DNA of 64,000 nucleotides from Paraburkholderia dinghuensis (GCF_003837865.1 NZ_RQIS01000014.1:62001-126000); one strand, 5' to 3'; positions 8,329-16,803 are shown, numbered from the stretch's first letter. Notes: a model not told the origin generated them from the letters alone. A program made the numbers and translations.

Positions 8329-8633
8329 ATCGCATGCTGGACATCGTGCGCGGCGTGCGCTACGGCGTAAGCAGCGGCTCGTTGTAGCTTCGCGCCCGAT
8401 GAAAGCCGTCCTCTCGCGCGATTTCCTTGCGCTTATCCTGAGCGTCGCCGTGGTCGGTCTCGGTTCCGGCGCGAAGCTTCCACTCACGCTGCGTTGGGAG
8501 CGCATACGCGGCGCGGCGCGGACGCGCGTGCAGATCTAAGTCGATATTCCGGATTGCAGACGAAAACGGCCGGCACGCTTCATCGCGTGCCGGCCGTTTT
8601 TGCATGCGTCGAATAAAGACGCGCTTTGCGCTT
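8329..8633. other. Intergenic region with a bidirectional terminator
   Basis: No gene is supported in these 305 bases between the convergent MFS gene and fahA. The only clear element is the hairpin terminator at 8563-8602, described separately. Confidence 0.5.
8563..8602. terminator. Bidirectional intrinsic terminator between MFS gene and fahA
   Basis: A near-perfect stem ACGGCCGGCACGC / GCGTGCCGGCCGT with a six-base loop TTCATC is flanked by an A-run on the left and five T on the right. It can therefore terminate the leftward hmgA-fahA transcript (33 bases after the fahA stop) and any rightward transcript from the MFS gene. Confidence 0.85.
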
Positions 8634-9935
8634 TTACGCCTTGTGTGCCGGCAGAATCTTGCCGACACAGGTTCCGAACCCGACGCGATAACCATCGCCC
8701 TGGCACCAGCCCGCGAGCGTGAGTTCGTCGCCGTCTTCGATGAAGACGCGCGTTTCGCCGCCGTTCAGCGCGAGCGGGTTCTTCGCGTTCCAGGTGAGTT
8801 CGAGCAGGCTGCCGAACGAGTCCGGAGTCGGACCGGAGATCGTGCCCGAACCCATCAGATCGCCGACACGCGTGTTGCAGCCCGCCACCGTGTGATGCGC
8901 AAGCTGCTGCGCCATCGACCAGTACATATGGCGGAAATTGGTACGCGCGATGGTCGAGGCCTGAGCGGCACCTTCGGGGCGCAGCAGCACTTCGAGTGCG
9001 ATATCGAACGCGTGATTTCCCTCGTGGCGCAGGTATTCGAGCGGCTGCGGCTCCTGCTGCGGCTGCGCGACGCGGAACGGCTCGAGTGCGTCGAGCGTCA
9101 CGACCCAGGGCGAAATCGAAGTCGCGAATGTCTTAGCGTTGAACGGCCCGAGCGGCACGTACTCCCACTGCTGGATGTCTCGCGCGCTCCAGTCGTTGAG
9201 CAGCACCATCCCGAAGATGTGATCCTCCGCGGCCTCGCACGCAATCGGCTCGCCGAGCGCGTTGCCGCGTCCGATGATGAAACCCGTCTCCAGTTCGATG
9301 TCGAGCTTGCGGCACGCGCCGAGCACCGGCCGCTCCTGATCCGGCAGCTTCAACTGGCCACTCGGGCGGCGCACGGACGTGCCGCTCACCACCACCGACG
9401 ATGCGCGGCCGTTGTAACCGATCGGCATCTCGGACCAGTTCGGCAGCAGCGCATTCTTCGGATCCCGAAACATTGAACCGACATTTGTTGCATGTTCTTT
9501 CGACGAATAAAAGTCGGTATAGCCCGGGATCTCCACCGGCAGGTGCAGCGTCGCATCGGCTTGGCGCACGAACGCGCGCGCACGCAATGCAGCGTCGTCG
9601 CGCAGCGTTGCGGTCTCACGCGCGAGCAACGACGAAAGCTGAACGCGCACGCTGCGCCACGTCTCGCGGCCGAGCGCGATAAAGCCGTTCAGTGCGCCGC
9701 GGGCAAACACATCCTGCGGCGCATTCGCGGGAAGACGGAGCAAACCCGCCGTGTGGAGCACGGAAAGGTCGGCGACGAGATCGCCGATCGCCACGCCCAC
9801 GCGCGGCGCCTGGTTCGCTGCGTTGCTGAACACACCGAACGGCAGGTTCTGAATCGGAAAATCGCAGTGCGGATCGTTGGCACTGTCGATCCAGCTCTTG
9901 CGCGCGGGGTCGCGCGTCGCCTGAAGTTCGCCCAT
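8634..9935 (-). CDS. fahA: Fumarylacetoacetase
   Basis: The enzyme hydrolyses 4-fumarylacetoacetate to fumarate and acetoacetate, the last step of tyrosine/homogentisate breakdown in the cytosol. The 433 residues match the two-domain family: an SH3-like N-terminal part and a C-terminal catalytic part with DFYSSKEHATNVGSMF (catalytic histidine), the acidic metal-binding stretch DIELETGFIIGRGN, LLNDWSARDIQQWEYVPLG, and GCNTRVGDLMGSGTISGP near the end. The start at 9935 overlaps the hmgA stop by one base and has AAGGAG upstream; the frame extending to 9992 runs inside hmgA and is not used. Translation is probably coupled to hmgA. The shared operator lies before hmgA. Confidence 0.96.
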   Translation of the reverse strand: MGELQATRDPARKSWIDSANDPHCDFPIQNLPFGVFSNAANQAPRVGVAIGDLVADLSVLHTAGLLRLPANAPQDVFARGALNGFIALGRETWRSVRVQLSSLLARETATLRDDAALRARAFVRQADATLHLPVEIPGYTDFYSSKEHATNVGSMFRDPKNALLPNWSEMPIGYNGRASSVVVSGTSVRRPSGQLKLPDQERPVLGACRKLDIELETGFIIGRGNALGEPIACEAAEDHIFGMVLLNDWSARDIQQWEYVPLGPFNAKTFATSISPWVVTLDALEPFRVAQPQQEPQPLEYLRHEGNHAFDIALEVLLRPEGAAQASTIARTNFRHMYWSMAQQLAHHTVAGCNTRVGDLMGSGTISGPTPDSFGSLLELTWNAKNPLALNGGETRVFIEDGDELTLAGWCQGDGYRVGFGTCVGKILPAHKA

Positions 9936-11305
9936 CACTTGACTGCTCCTTGCTGCTCCGGATTGAAATGCTTTGCGAGCCCCTGCCAGCACTGGTAGTA
10001 GTTGGCCTGCAGTTGCTGCGATTCGAGCGCGTAACGCGTCGGACGGATCAGCGTGCGCGTTTCGAACATGAAGGCCATCGTGTCGTCGACCTTGTGCGGC
10101 TTCGTGGTATCCACGCTCGATGCCTTTTCGAACGTCTGCTCGTCGGGGCCGTGACCGGTCATGCAGTTGTGCAGGCTCGCGCCACCCGGCACGAAGCCTT
10201 CGGCCTTCGCATCGTAGACGCCGTGCACAAGGCCCATGAATTCGCTCGCGACGTTGCGGTGGTACCAGGGCGGGCGGAAGGTGTTCTCGGCTGCGAGCCA
10301 GCGCGGCGGGAAAATCACGAAGTCGATCGAATCGACGCCCGGCGTGTCGGTCGGCGATTGCAGCACGAGGAAGATCGACGGGTCCGGGTGGTCATAACTG
10401 ATCGAACCGATCGTGTTGTAGCGGCGCAGATCGTACTTGTACGGCGCGTAGTTCCCATGCCACGCGACGACGTCGAGCGGCGAATGGCCGATGTCCGCGC
10501 GCCAGAGTTCGCCGTTCAGCTTCGTGACGAGTTCGAACTGGCCTTCGCGGTCCTCATAGGCGGCATGCGGCGTGAGGAAGTCGCGCGGATTCGCGAGACC
10601 GTTCGAGCCGATCACGCCCAGATCCGGCAAACGCAGCAGCGCGCCGAAGTTCTCGCAGATATAGCCGCGCGCTTCGCCGTCGGGCAGATCGACCGTGAAG
10701 CGCACACCGCGCGGAATCACGACGATCTCGAACGGCTCGACGTCGAGCTTGCCCATCTCGGTGGCGATCGCGAGGCGGCCTTGCTGCGGGACGATCAGCA
10801 GTTCGCCGTCCGAGTTGTAGAAGAAGCGGTCAACCATCGAACGGTTCGCGGTGTAAAGGTGAATCGCGCAGCCGCTCATCGACGCCGCCGAGCCGTTGCC
10901 CGCCATCGTCACCCAGCCGTCGATGAAATCGGTGGGCTCGTCCGGTATCGGCAGCGGGTCCCAGCGCAACTGGTTGGGCGGCGTGGGCGGCACGGCGCCG
11001 AAGTCGGCGACGAGGCGCGGCGCGCCAATGAACGACGCATGCGAGCCAACTGGCGTGAACGGCTGATGCACGGCGCCCGGACGGATGCGATAGAGCCACG
11101 AGCGGCGGTTGTGCGAACGCGGCGCGGTGAACGCGGTGCCCGAGAGCTGCTCGGCGTAGAGGCCGTAGGCTACGCGCTGGGGCGAATTCCGGCCCTCGGG
11201 CAGCGCGCCCGGCAGCGCCTCGGTTGCGAATTCGTTGGCAAAGCCGCTCATGTAGCCGCGCTTATCGTCGGCGGTCTTGGCAGAGTCTCGCGAGGGTGCG
11301 TTCAT
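9935..11305 (-). CDS. hmgA: Homogentisate 1,2-dioxygenase
   Basis: This is a non-haem iron(II) enzyme that opens the homogentisate ring to maleylacetoacetate. The 456-residue protein shows the iron ligands in correct spacing: H349 and E355 in YHRNVASEFMGLVHG and H385 in NCMTGHGPDE. The N-terminal part YMSGFANEFATEALPGALP is the family hallmark. The start at 11305 was chosen for its GTGGAG ribosome-binding site and because the longer frame (11377) runs into the operator region. It is first gene of the hmgA-fahA operon. No maleylacetoacetate isomerase or hpd gene is in the window, so the rest of the pathway must be elsewhere. Confidence 0.97.
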   Translation of the reverse strand: MNAPSRDSAKTADDKRGYMSGFANEFATEALPGALPEGRNSPQRVAYGLYAEQLSGTAFTAPRSHNRRSWLYRIRPGAVHQPFTPVGSHASFIGAPRLVADFGAVPPTPPNQLRWDPLPIPDEPTDFIDGWVTMAGNGSAASMSGCAIHLYTANRSMVDRFFYNSDGELLIVPQQGRLAIATEMGKLDVEPFEIVVIPRGVRFTVDLPDGEARGYICENFGALLRLPDLGVIGSNGLANPRDFLTPHAAYEDREGQFELVTKLNGELWRADIGHSPLDVVAWHGNYAPYKYDLRRYNTIGSISYDHPDPSIFLVLQSPTDTPGVDSIDFVIFPPRWLAAENTFRPPWYHRNVASEFMGLVHGVYDAKAEGFVPGGASLHNCMTGHGPDEQTFEKASSVDTTKPHKVDDTMAFMFETRTLIRPTRYALESQQLQANYYQCWQGLAKHFNPEQQGAVK

Positions 11306-11398
11306 TGCTGTGTCTCCACTTGCTCCATGCCGGCTCGCACGCCGGTGGAGGGTGATCTGGTTTGAATTCGACGGCACACGGCGACAAAGCGTCGCGCG

Positions 11399-11417
11399 GT
11401 TTTACGAATAGTAAAAC
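11399..11417. promoter_or_regulatory. Operator-like palindrome upstream of hmgA
   Basis: A perfect inverted repeat, GTTTTAC-GAATA-GTAAAAC, lies 94 bases upstream of the hmgA start and 162 bases before the divergent EAL-like gene, in a locally AT-rich stretch of an otherwise GC-rich genome. The form (7-base arms, 5-base spacer) fits a dimeric repressor of the MarR, IclR or TetR type. The regulator is not in the window. Confidence 0.6.
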
Positions 11418-11578
11418 GGATTATGATTAGTGAAATATGGTGTAAACCCTGGCCGATCTGGCCCGCGAAGCACTAAGGTTATGACCAAGAAGTCGAATCG
11501 CCAGGCGTGCACGCTGCTACCATCGCATCATGCGGTCCAGGGCTTGCACATCGTGCCAGCGCCGCCATTCACACCACC

Positions 11579-12421
11579 ATGATTGCTCCGACCATTCCCG
11601 AGCTTGTTGCTCGCGCAGCGCTTCACCCGTTTCTAGGCGAACATCTCGCGATGGGAACAGGCCCGTTCGAGGGCCAGGCCGTCGCAAGACGCCGCGACGT
11701 GGAGTTGCTCTCGGCCTACGAGCCAATCTACGACATCACCGTGCACAGCGGCGTGCAGTCGCTCACGGCCGACCTCGCGAGCGCCGCGCGCTTCGGCGAC
11801 GAACTGGGGTTCCAGGCCGAGACGCTGCGTGCGCAGGACGGACGCACGGTGCCGTGCGACCCGTTTCAGGACTCGCTCGACGACCCCGAACTGGTCGCGC
11901 TCGACCGCATGGTGCGCGCGATGCACGCGATCAATTTCCTGGGTTCACAGCAGCATGGGCTACTGTTCCTGCGCGTCCACGAACGGTTGCTGAAGAGTGT
12001 GAAATACGACCACGGACGCCATTTCTCGAACATCCTGGTGTCGTTCGGCCTCAATCCCGGACGCATCGTGATCGAGCTGCCCTCGGCGGCAGTCGCACAC
12101 CGGACCTTCGTCAGCTATCTGACGAAGAGCTATCAGCGGCATGGGTTCAAAGTGGCGGGCAATCTGCCGAACGCCGGCCAGATCATTTCGGTGTCCGATA
12201 TGGCGGTATCCGACTCGGCGCGGCTAGATTTCGTGAAGATGAACGCGAGCTCGGCGCTGCGCGATTCAATGGTCAAGCCGCTCGTGACCTATGCGGCGCG
12301 GCTCAGGATTCCGCTTATTTTCAACCGCGTCGTCGATGCCGCCCAGTTCGAGCAGCTGCAGCAATATGATGTGCGGTTCGTGCAAGGGCCGTTGTTCGCG
12401 GCCCACGACAAGGTGGAGTGA
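11579..12421 (+). CDS. Degenerate EAL-domain protein (probably not a c-di-GMP phosphodiesterase)
   Basis: In this 280-residue soluble protein the order of elements follows the EAL fold: YEPIYDITVHSGVQSLTAD where active enzymes have QPIVDL...EAL, then LLFLRVHERLL, then PGRIVIELPSAAV, then a strand where active enzymes have DDFG but here reads KVAGNLPNAGQI, then LDFVKMNAS in place of IKID. The EAL motif itself and the catalytic acidic residues are absent, so hydrolysis of c-di-GMP is unlikely; a binding or protein-interaction role is more plausible. The start at 11579 avoids an unlikely N-terminal extension to 11507; there is no clear ribosome-binding site. It is divergent from hmgA, convergent with murB. 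Confidence 0.7.
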   Translation: MIAPTIPELVARAALHPFLGEHLAMGTGPFEGQAVARRRDVELLSAYEPIYDITVHSGVQSLTADLASAARFGDELGFQAETLRAQDGRTVPCDPFQDSLDDPELVALDRMVRAMHAINFLGSQQHGLLFLRVHERLLKSVKYDHGRHFSNILVSFGLNPGRIVIELPSAAVAHRTFVSYLTKSYQRHGFKVAGNLPNAGQIISVSDMAVSDSARLDFVKMNASSALRDSMVKPLVTYAARLRIPLIFNRVVDAAQFEQLQQYDVRFVQGPLFAAHDKVE

Positions 12422-12482
12422 AGGGTGACGTGAGGCGGGCCTTGCGTGTCGCTGCCGCGTCAGCGTCTGGAGTCGGCCGCGC

Positions 12483-13550
12483 TCAGAGGCAAACCGGCTC
12501 TTGCTCGAGCGCCACGCCAAAGCGCGCCTCGACATCGCGCCGGATCGCCTGCGCAAGTTCGAGGATGTCGGCACCCGTCGCGCCGCCGCGGTTCACGAGC
12601 ACCAGCGCCTGGCGATCGTGCACAGCCGCCGCGCGCAGCGCGCGGCCCTTCCAGCCGCACTGGTCGATGAGCCAGCCCGCCGCGAGCTTCACGCGCCCGT
12701 CGCCTTGACGGTACGAGACGATCTGCGGCTCGCGTGCGAGCAGCGCATCGAACTGCGGTGCCTCGATCACCGGATTCTTGAAGAAACTCCCCGCGTTGCC
12801 AATGAGCAACGGGTCGGGAAGCTTCGCGCGCCGCACGGCCACCACTGCATCGAAGATGGCGCGCGCATCGGGTGCACCGGTCAGGCCGCCTTCACTCAGC
12901 GCGCGCGAAAGATCCGAGTAACCGGCATTCGGCTGCCACATCTTCGGCAGCCGGAAGGTCACCGACGTAATCAGGTAGCGGTCACGCCCTTCGCGCTTGA
13001 AGAAGCTGTCGCGGTAGCCGAAAGCGCATTCGGCGGCGTCGAACTCGGTCACCGCGCCCGTCGCCATCTCGACCGCCCGCACCGACGCGCAGCGCTCGGC
13101 CATCTCCAGCCCATAGGCGCCGATGTTCTGGATCGGCGCCGCGCCCACCGTGCCGGGGATGAGCGCGAGGTTTTCAAGGCCCGGCATGCCCGCGTCGAGC
13201 GTCCACGCCACAAATTCATGCCAGTTCTCGCCGGCGGCGGCCTCGACATACCAGGCGTCGGCGTCCTCGCGCACCTTGCGGCGGCCGCGCAGCGCCACGA
13301 GCAGCACGAGGCCGTCGTAGTCGCGCGTGAGCACCACGTTGCTGCCGCCGCCCAGCACGAGCATCGGGAGACCCAACGCGCGCGGATCGCGCACGGCGTC
13401 GGTCAGGGCGGATTCGCTGTCGATCCGGCAGGCATAGCGCGCGCGCACGTCGAAACCGAACGTGTTGTGCGCGCGCAGCGCATAGCCGTCGGCAAACCAG
13501 ACGGGGGACGGATCAACAATGATCGGGTCAAGAGCGGGCATCAGAGCCAA
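12483..13550 (-). CDS. murB: UDP-N-acetylmuramate dehydrogenase
   Basis: This FAD enzyme reduces UDP-GlcNAc-enolpyruvate to UDP-MurNAc, the second committed step of peptidoglycan synthesis. The 355-residue length and layout are of the type I (E. coli-like) enzyme. FAD-binding motifs LVLGGGSNVVLT and IPGTVGAAPIQNIGAYG are present, as is the catalytic serine region GNAGSFFKNPVIE and the C-terminal glutamate in LEQEPVCL. The tyrosine-bearing loop typical of type I is present (FGYRDSFFK). It stands alone, convergent with the EAL-like gene and divergent from yajQ. Confidence 0.97.
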   Translation of the reverse strand: MALMPALDPIIVDPSPVWFADGYALRAHNTFGFDVRARYACRIDSESALTDAVRDPRALGLPMLVLGGGSNVVLTRDYDGLVLLVALRGRRKVREDADAWYVEAAAGENWHEFVAWTLDAGMPGLENLALIPGTVGAAPIQNIGAYGLEMAERCASVRAVEMATGAVTEFDAAECAFGYRDSFFKREGRDRYLITSVTFRLPKMWQPNAGYSDLSRALSEGGLTGAPDARAIFDAVVAVRRAKLPDPLLIGNAGSFFKNPVIEAPQFDALLAREPQIVSYRQGDGRVKLAAGWLIDQCGWKGRALRAAAVHDRQALVLVNRGGATGADILELAQAIRRDVEARFGVALEQEPVCL

Positions 13551-13866
13551 CTAAAAGGCAAAGCGAACCAAACGGAAAAGCGGACAAAACGCGAACTGGA
13601 CCAACAGGACGGATCTGGCAAACACCCGGCGACCCGTCCCTGATACGCCCCATACACTGCACTGCCGGCCGCCGCCGGCAGGGTCAGTCAGATTTTGTGC
13701 GAGGCGGCTCACCGGTGCCCTACGACGCGCGGACGCACGGCCTTGGGCAAACGCAACGGCGCCGGTAGAATGGCGTCGGTCTGTGATTATAGCGACTGCG
13801 CGGCGCAGTACCGTTCTGCGGGGCTGCGTCGGGTGTCCATACCACCCGCACTATTGGGAGAAAGCA
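13551..13866. other. Intergenic region between murB and yajQ
   Basis: This 316-base divergent spacer holds a sigma-70-like promoter for yajQ at 13743-13771. The first about 90 bases, next to murB, are relatively rich in A and read AAAGCGAACC, AAACGGAAAA and AAAACGCGAA in succession, a loose direct repetition without a clear unit. No gene is supported. Confidence 0.4.
13743..13771 (+). promoter_or_regulatory. Sigma-70-type promoter of yajQ
   Basis: TTGGGC and TAGAAT are separated by exactly 17 bases. The -10 box ends 95 bases before the yajQ ATG. The -35 box matches the consensus in four of six positions and the -10 in five of six. Confidence 0.55.
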
Positions 13867-14352
13867 ATGCCATCGTTTGACGTCGTCTGCGAAGCCAACA
13901 TGATCGAAGTGAAGAATGCCATCGAGCAATCCAACAAGGAGATCTCGACGCGTTTCGACTTCAAGGGCTCGGATGCGCGCGTCGAGCAGAAAGAACGCGA
14001 ACTGACCGCGTTCGCCGACGACGACTTCAAGCTCGGCCAGGTCAAGGACGTGCTGATCTCCAAGATGGCCAAGCGCAATGTCGACGTGCGATTCCTCGAC
14101 TACGGCAAGATCGAGAAGATCGGCGGCGACAAGGTGAAGCAGGTCATCACCGTGAAGAAAGGTGTCTCGGGCGATCTCGCAAAGAAGATCGTCAAGCTCG
14201 TCAAGGACAGCAAGATCAAGGTCCAGGCGAGCATCCAGGGCGACGCCGTGCGCGTGACCGGCACGAAACGCGACGACCTGCAGAGTGTGATCGCCATGCT
14301 GCGCAAGGACGTCACCGATACCCCGCTCGACTTCAACAACTTCCGCGACTGA
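13867..14352 (+). CDS. yajQ: YajQ family cyclic-di-GMP-binding / nucleotide-binding protein
   Basis: The 161-residue protein begins with the family signature MPSFDVVCEANMIEVKNAI and contains STRFDFKGSDARVE and the C-terminal VRVTGTKRDDLQSVI. YajQ proteins are small cytosolic proteins with two ferredoxin-like halves; in Xanthomonas a member binds c-di-GMP and acts with a LysR regulator, and others bind nucleotides or RNA. The start was set at 13867 by GGGAG eight bases upstream. It is followed by the convergent DUF2442 gene. Confidence 0.95.
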   Translation: MPSFDVVCEANMIEVKNAIEQSNKEISTRFDFKGSDARVEQKERELTAFADDDFKLGQVKDVLISKMAKRNVDVRFLDYGKIEKIGGDKVKQVITVKKGVSGDLAKKIVKLVKDSKIKVQASIQGDAVRVTGTKRDDLQSVIAMLRKDVTDTPLDFNNFRD

Positions 14353-14412
14353 TCCTGCCACGCGCGGCCCATGCGGTCGCGCGCTTCCAGACGCCTCGCG
14401 CGCATTGACGGA

Positions 14413-14856
14413 TCACGCTGTCTTCCCGGCTTCCTGAACTATCGCCAGTGGCTCTTTGCGCGGGCGGCCGCCCTTGCGCCCGTTGGCGCGCGCGGCGGCC
14501 GCTTTCGCGGGCGAAGTGGCCGACCCCATTCCGCGCGCCAGTTCGCGCATCCATCCGCGCGTGCCGAAAACGCCTTGCAGCAAACCCGGCGCCCACAGCG
14601 AAAGATCGAGCCGCGGAAAATACACCGACTGACCACCCCCCCAGACCTCGACCTCAGCGAGTTGCGAAGGGGTCGGCCGCGGCTCGAGCATCTGCAGGTC
14701 CTGAATGAGTGTGACGGGAACGGCCAGGCACACACCGTTGGCGAACTCGATTTCCAGCCGCGCGTGCGCGCGGCTGTAGCGGGCGGACACGACGACCGGG
14801 CTTAGCGCGCCGGCCGCGCGCGCGCGGGTAATCTGCTCGTGACTAATGCTGACCAT
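14413..14856 (-). CDS. DUF2442 domain protein
   Basis: In this 147-residue protein, residues about 20-90 form the DUF2442 domain (ARYSRAHARLEIEFANGVCL, then LAEVEVWGGGQSVYFPRLDL), a small fold commonly found paired with DUF4160 proteins. The C-terminal 30 residues are basic with ANGRKGGRPRKEP, an AT-hook-like GRPRK segment that suggests DNA contact. GGAGG stands five bases before the ATG at 14856. It overlaps the upstream DUF4160 gene by 14 bases, so the two are co-translated. Function is unknown; the pairing recalls toxin-antitoxin layouts, but neither protein has a known toxin motif. Confidence 0.8.
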   Translation of the reverse strand: MVSISHEQITRARAAGALSPVVVSARYSRAHARLEIEFANGVCLAVPVTLIQDLQMLEPRPTPSQLAEVEVWGGGQSVYFPRLDLSLWAPGLLQGVFGTRGWMRELARGMGSATSPAKAAAARANGRKGGRPRKEPLAIVQEAGKTA

Positions 14857-15091
14857 GGATCCTCCACCAAGCCCTGCATAGCAGGAAAATTTCCGGCTCG
14901 AGCACACGTGCGAGATGCGCGACGTGCTGCGCCGCGAGCGCGTACAACTCGCGCAATTCGAACGGACCGTCCGGGCAATTCAGGTTGAACACACACGAGC
15001 CTTGCGGGCTTTCGACATGGATATGTGCGGGGCGATGGTCGTTCGGATAGATCACCACGCGATATCCGGGCACGCGAAGAACAGTGGGCAT
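14843..15091 (-). CDS. DUF4160 domain protein
   Basis: This 82-residue protein carries the core DUF4160 motif IYPNDHRPAHIHVESPQG, with the conserved DH-R-PAHIHV, near residues 14-31. It is the first gene of a two-gene unit with the DUF2442 gene (14-base overlap). Members of this family are cytosolic and of unknown function and are almost always found in such pairs. An AT-rich promoter-like stretch, TTATTATCC, lies just upstream on the minus strand, but no convincing -35 box goes with it. Confidence 0.85.
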   Translation of the reverse strand: MPTVLRVPGYRVVIYPNDHRPAHIHVESPQGSCVFNLNCPDGPFELRELYALAAQHVAHLARVLEPEIFLLCRAWWRIHGQH

Positions 15092-15459
15092 GAATGGGAT
15101 AATAACCTATCGTTGGGTTTCTGGGTGGTCGTGCGCGTGCCTGTCGCCCGAAGGTCCGTCGCTTTTGCTTCAGGACAAGCTTCAGAATTCGCGCGAAAAA
15201 CAGCATAACGACACCACATCTGGCTGTAAGGTCGTCCAAAACGGCTACGTCGAATCTCACGCCTCGCACGGTGCCATCGGCATGTCGAATTTGCGCGGGC
15301 AAAAAAAAAAGCGGCGCCGCAGCGCCGCCCTTTCACGAAACATCCCGTCCCTGCCGTCCCCCCAGTCGAACCCGAACAGATCGACCGCGTTGGCAAGACT
15401 TGCCGCCGGGTGCGCCGTCGCGAATGACGGATCGACCCAGCGTTCGCCGCAGATGTGCG
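15092..15459. other. Intergenic region between DUF4160 gene and plsY
   Basis: These 368 bases hold the upstream region of the DUF4160 gene and, at 15298-15331, the plsY terminator. Open frames crossing it have no ribosome-binding sites and no recognisable sequence; I see no gene. The 128 bases between the plsY stop and the terminator are unusually long for a 3' untranslated region, but I cannot assign anything there. Confidence 0.45.
15298..15331 (-). terminator. Intrinsic terminator downstream of plsY
   Basis: Read on the minus strand, a GC-only hairpin GGCGGCGC-TGC-GGCGCCGC is followed directly by ten T (the A-run at 15301-15310). This is a textbook rho-independent terminator for the leftward plsY transcript. 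Confidence 0.85.
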
Positions 15460-16083
15460 TTACTCGCCAGCTCCCGCAGCCTTCTTCTTGTCGCCGATAC
15501 GGCTTTCAGTGCCCGCGATCAGCTTGGAAATATTCGCGCGGTGACGCCAGAACAGCAGCGCGCTCATCGCGAGAATCGCTAGCGCGATGACGTTCGGACC
15601 GAACAGAAAGACGTCGAAAAGCGGAGCGAATACGGCGGCGGCAAGCGCCGCAAGCGACGAATAGCGAAAGAAGAACGCGATGATGAGCCAGGTGAGCAGC
15701 GTCGCTGCGCCGAGCACCGGATGGATGGCGAGCAGCACGCCCGCGGCGGTCGCGACGCCCTTGCCGCCCTTGAAGCGGAAAAACACCGGATAGAGGTGGC
15801 CAAGAAACACGGCGATGGCGGCGAGCGCGATCGCATCGTCGCCGACACCGAAGCCCGGACCAAAGTGCGCGACGAGCCACACGGCCAGCCAGCCCTTGAA
15901 GGCGTCCCCGAGCAGCGTGAGTATGGCGGCCTTCTTGTTGCCGCTGCGCAGGACGTTGGTCGCACCGGGATTGCCGGAGCCGTAGGAGCGCGGGTCGTCG
16001 AGGCCCATCAAGGCGCTCACGACCACGGCAAACGAAACCGAACCGATCAGATAGGCAAGAACGGCGACGTACAGGTTATACAT
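15460..16083 (-). CDS. plsY: Acyl-phosphate:glycerol-3-phosphate acyltransferase
   Basis: This inner-membrane enzyme transfers an acyl group from acyl-phosphate to glycerol-3-phosphate, starting phospholipid synthesis. The 207 residues contain the family motifs: SGNPGATNVLRSGNKKAA (acyl-phosphate region), GDAFKGWLAVWL, and FFRFKGGKGVATAAGVLLA (glycerol-phosphate binding). About five membrane helices are visible. It ends in a lysine-rich tail. It has its own terminator and is the first of a leftward run of small genes, 157 bases from ybaK. Confidence 0.96.
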   Translation of the reverse strand: MYNLYVAVLAYLIGSVSFAVVVSALMGLDDPRSYGSGNPGATNVLRSGNKKAAILTLLGDAFKGWLAVWLVAHFGPGFGVGDDAIALAAIAVFLGHLYPVFFRFKGGKGVATAAGVLLAIHPVLGAATLLTWLIIAFFFRYSSLAALAAAVFAPLFDVFLFGPNVIALAILAMSALLFWRHRANISKLIAGTESRIGDKKKAAGAGE

Positions 16084-16240
16084 GCAGGAAACCCGGTTGA
16101 GGTTAAACAGGACGTGGCCGTCATGGCCAGGCGAGGCGCGCCCATTCTACCGAAGCGCGCAAGCGGGGTGCGCGCGAACCAGGGAAGAATCAGGGAACCT
16201 ACTGAGGCGCTCGCGGAGGCACTCGCGCTCACCGCAGCCG

Positions 16241-16732
16241 TCACTCGACGCTCGCGCACTGCACCGGCGTCGCCCCCAGCAACGAAACCAGCGTCGCGGG
16301 CGCGAGGCTGACCAGATAGCCGCGACGTCCGCCGTTGAGCCAGATTTCGTCGAGTTCGAGGATCGTCGATTCGACGTAGACCCGCATCGTTTTCTTCGTG
16401 CCGAACGGCGACGTGCCGCCCACGAGATACCCCGAATGCCGGTTAGCAACTTCGGGCTTGCACGGCTCGACGCGCTTTGCGCCGATCTGGCGCGCGAGGT
16501 TCTTCGTCGACACCTTGCGATCGCCGTGCATCAGCACGATCAGCGGCTTCGCGTGCTCGTCCTCCATCACGAGCGTCTTGACGACGCAATGCTCATCCAC
16601 ACCAAGCTGGCGCGCCGATTCGGACGTGCCGCCGTGCTCGACGTACTCATAGGGATGCTCGCCGAAGTCGACGCCCGCACGGCGCAGCATCTGCGTGGCG
16701 GGTGTTTCGGAGACGTGTTTCGATTTGCTCAT
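16241..16732 (-). CDS. ybaK: Cys-tRNA(Pro)/Cys-tRNA(Cys) deacylase YbaK
   Basis: This is a free-standing editing domain of 163 residues that hydrolyses cysteine mischarged on tRNA-Pro. YbaK-family motifs are present: DEHCVVKTLVMED with the conserved lysine, VSTKNLARQIGAKRVEPC, and SGYLVGGTSPFGTKK. The start at 16732 gives MSKSKHVSETPATQML; a much longer frame in this region (to 17650) is only the antiparallel reading through xerD and is not real. It lies 71 bases downstream of xerD on the same strand. Confidence 0.94.
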   Translation of the reverse strand: MSKSKHVSETPATQMLRRAGVDFGEHPYEYVEHGGTSESARQLGVDEHCVVKTLVMEDEHAKPLIVLMHGDRKVSTKNLARQIGAKRVEPCKPEVANRHSGYLVGGTSPFGTKKTMRVYVESTILELDEIWLNGGRRGYLVSLAPATLVSLLGATPVQCASVE

Positions 16733-16803
16733 CGGCGAATTGTAATGGGGGCAGCCGCGCGGCGCAGCGTCATCATGAAGTACCTGCGACGCCCGCGTGT
16801 TCC

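Noticed and set aside
15084..15590. A 168-codon plus-strand frame across the DUF4160-plsY gap
   Set aside because: It overlaps the plsY terminator and the plsY 3' end, has no ribosome-binding site and no recognisable sequence.
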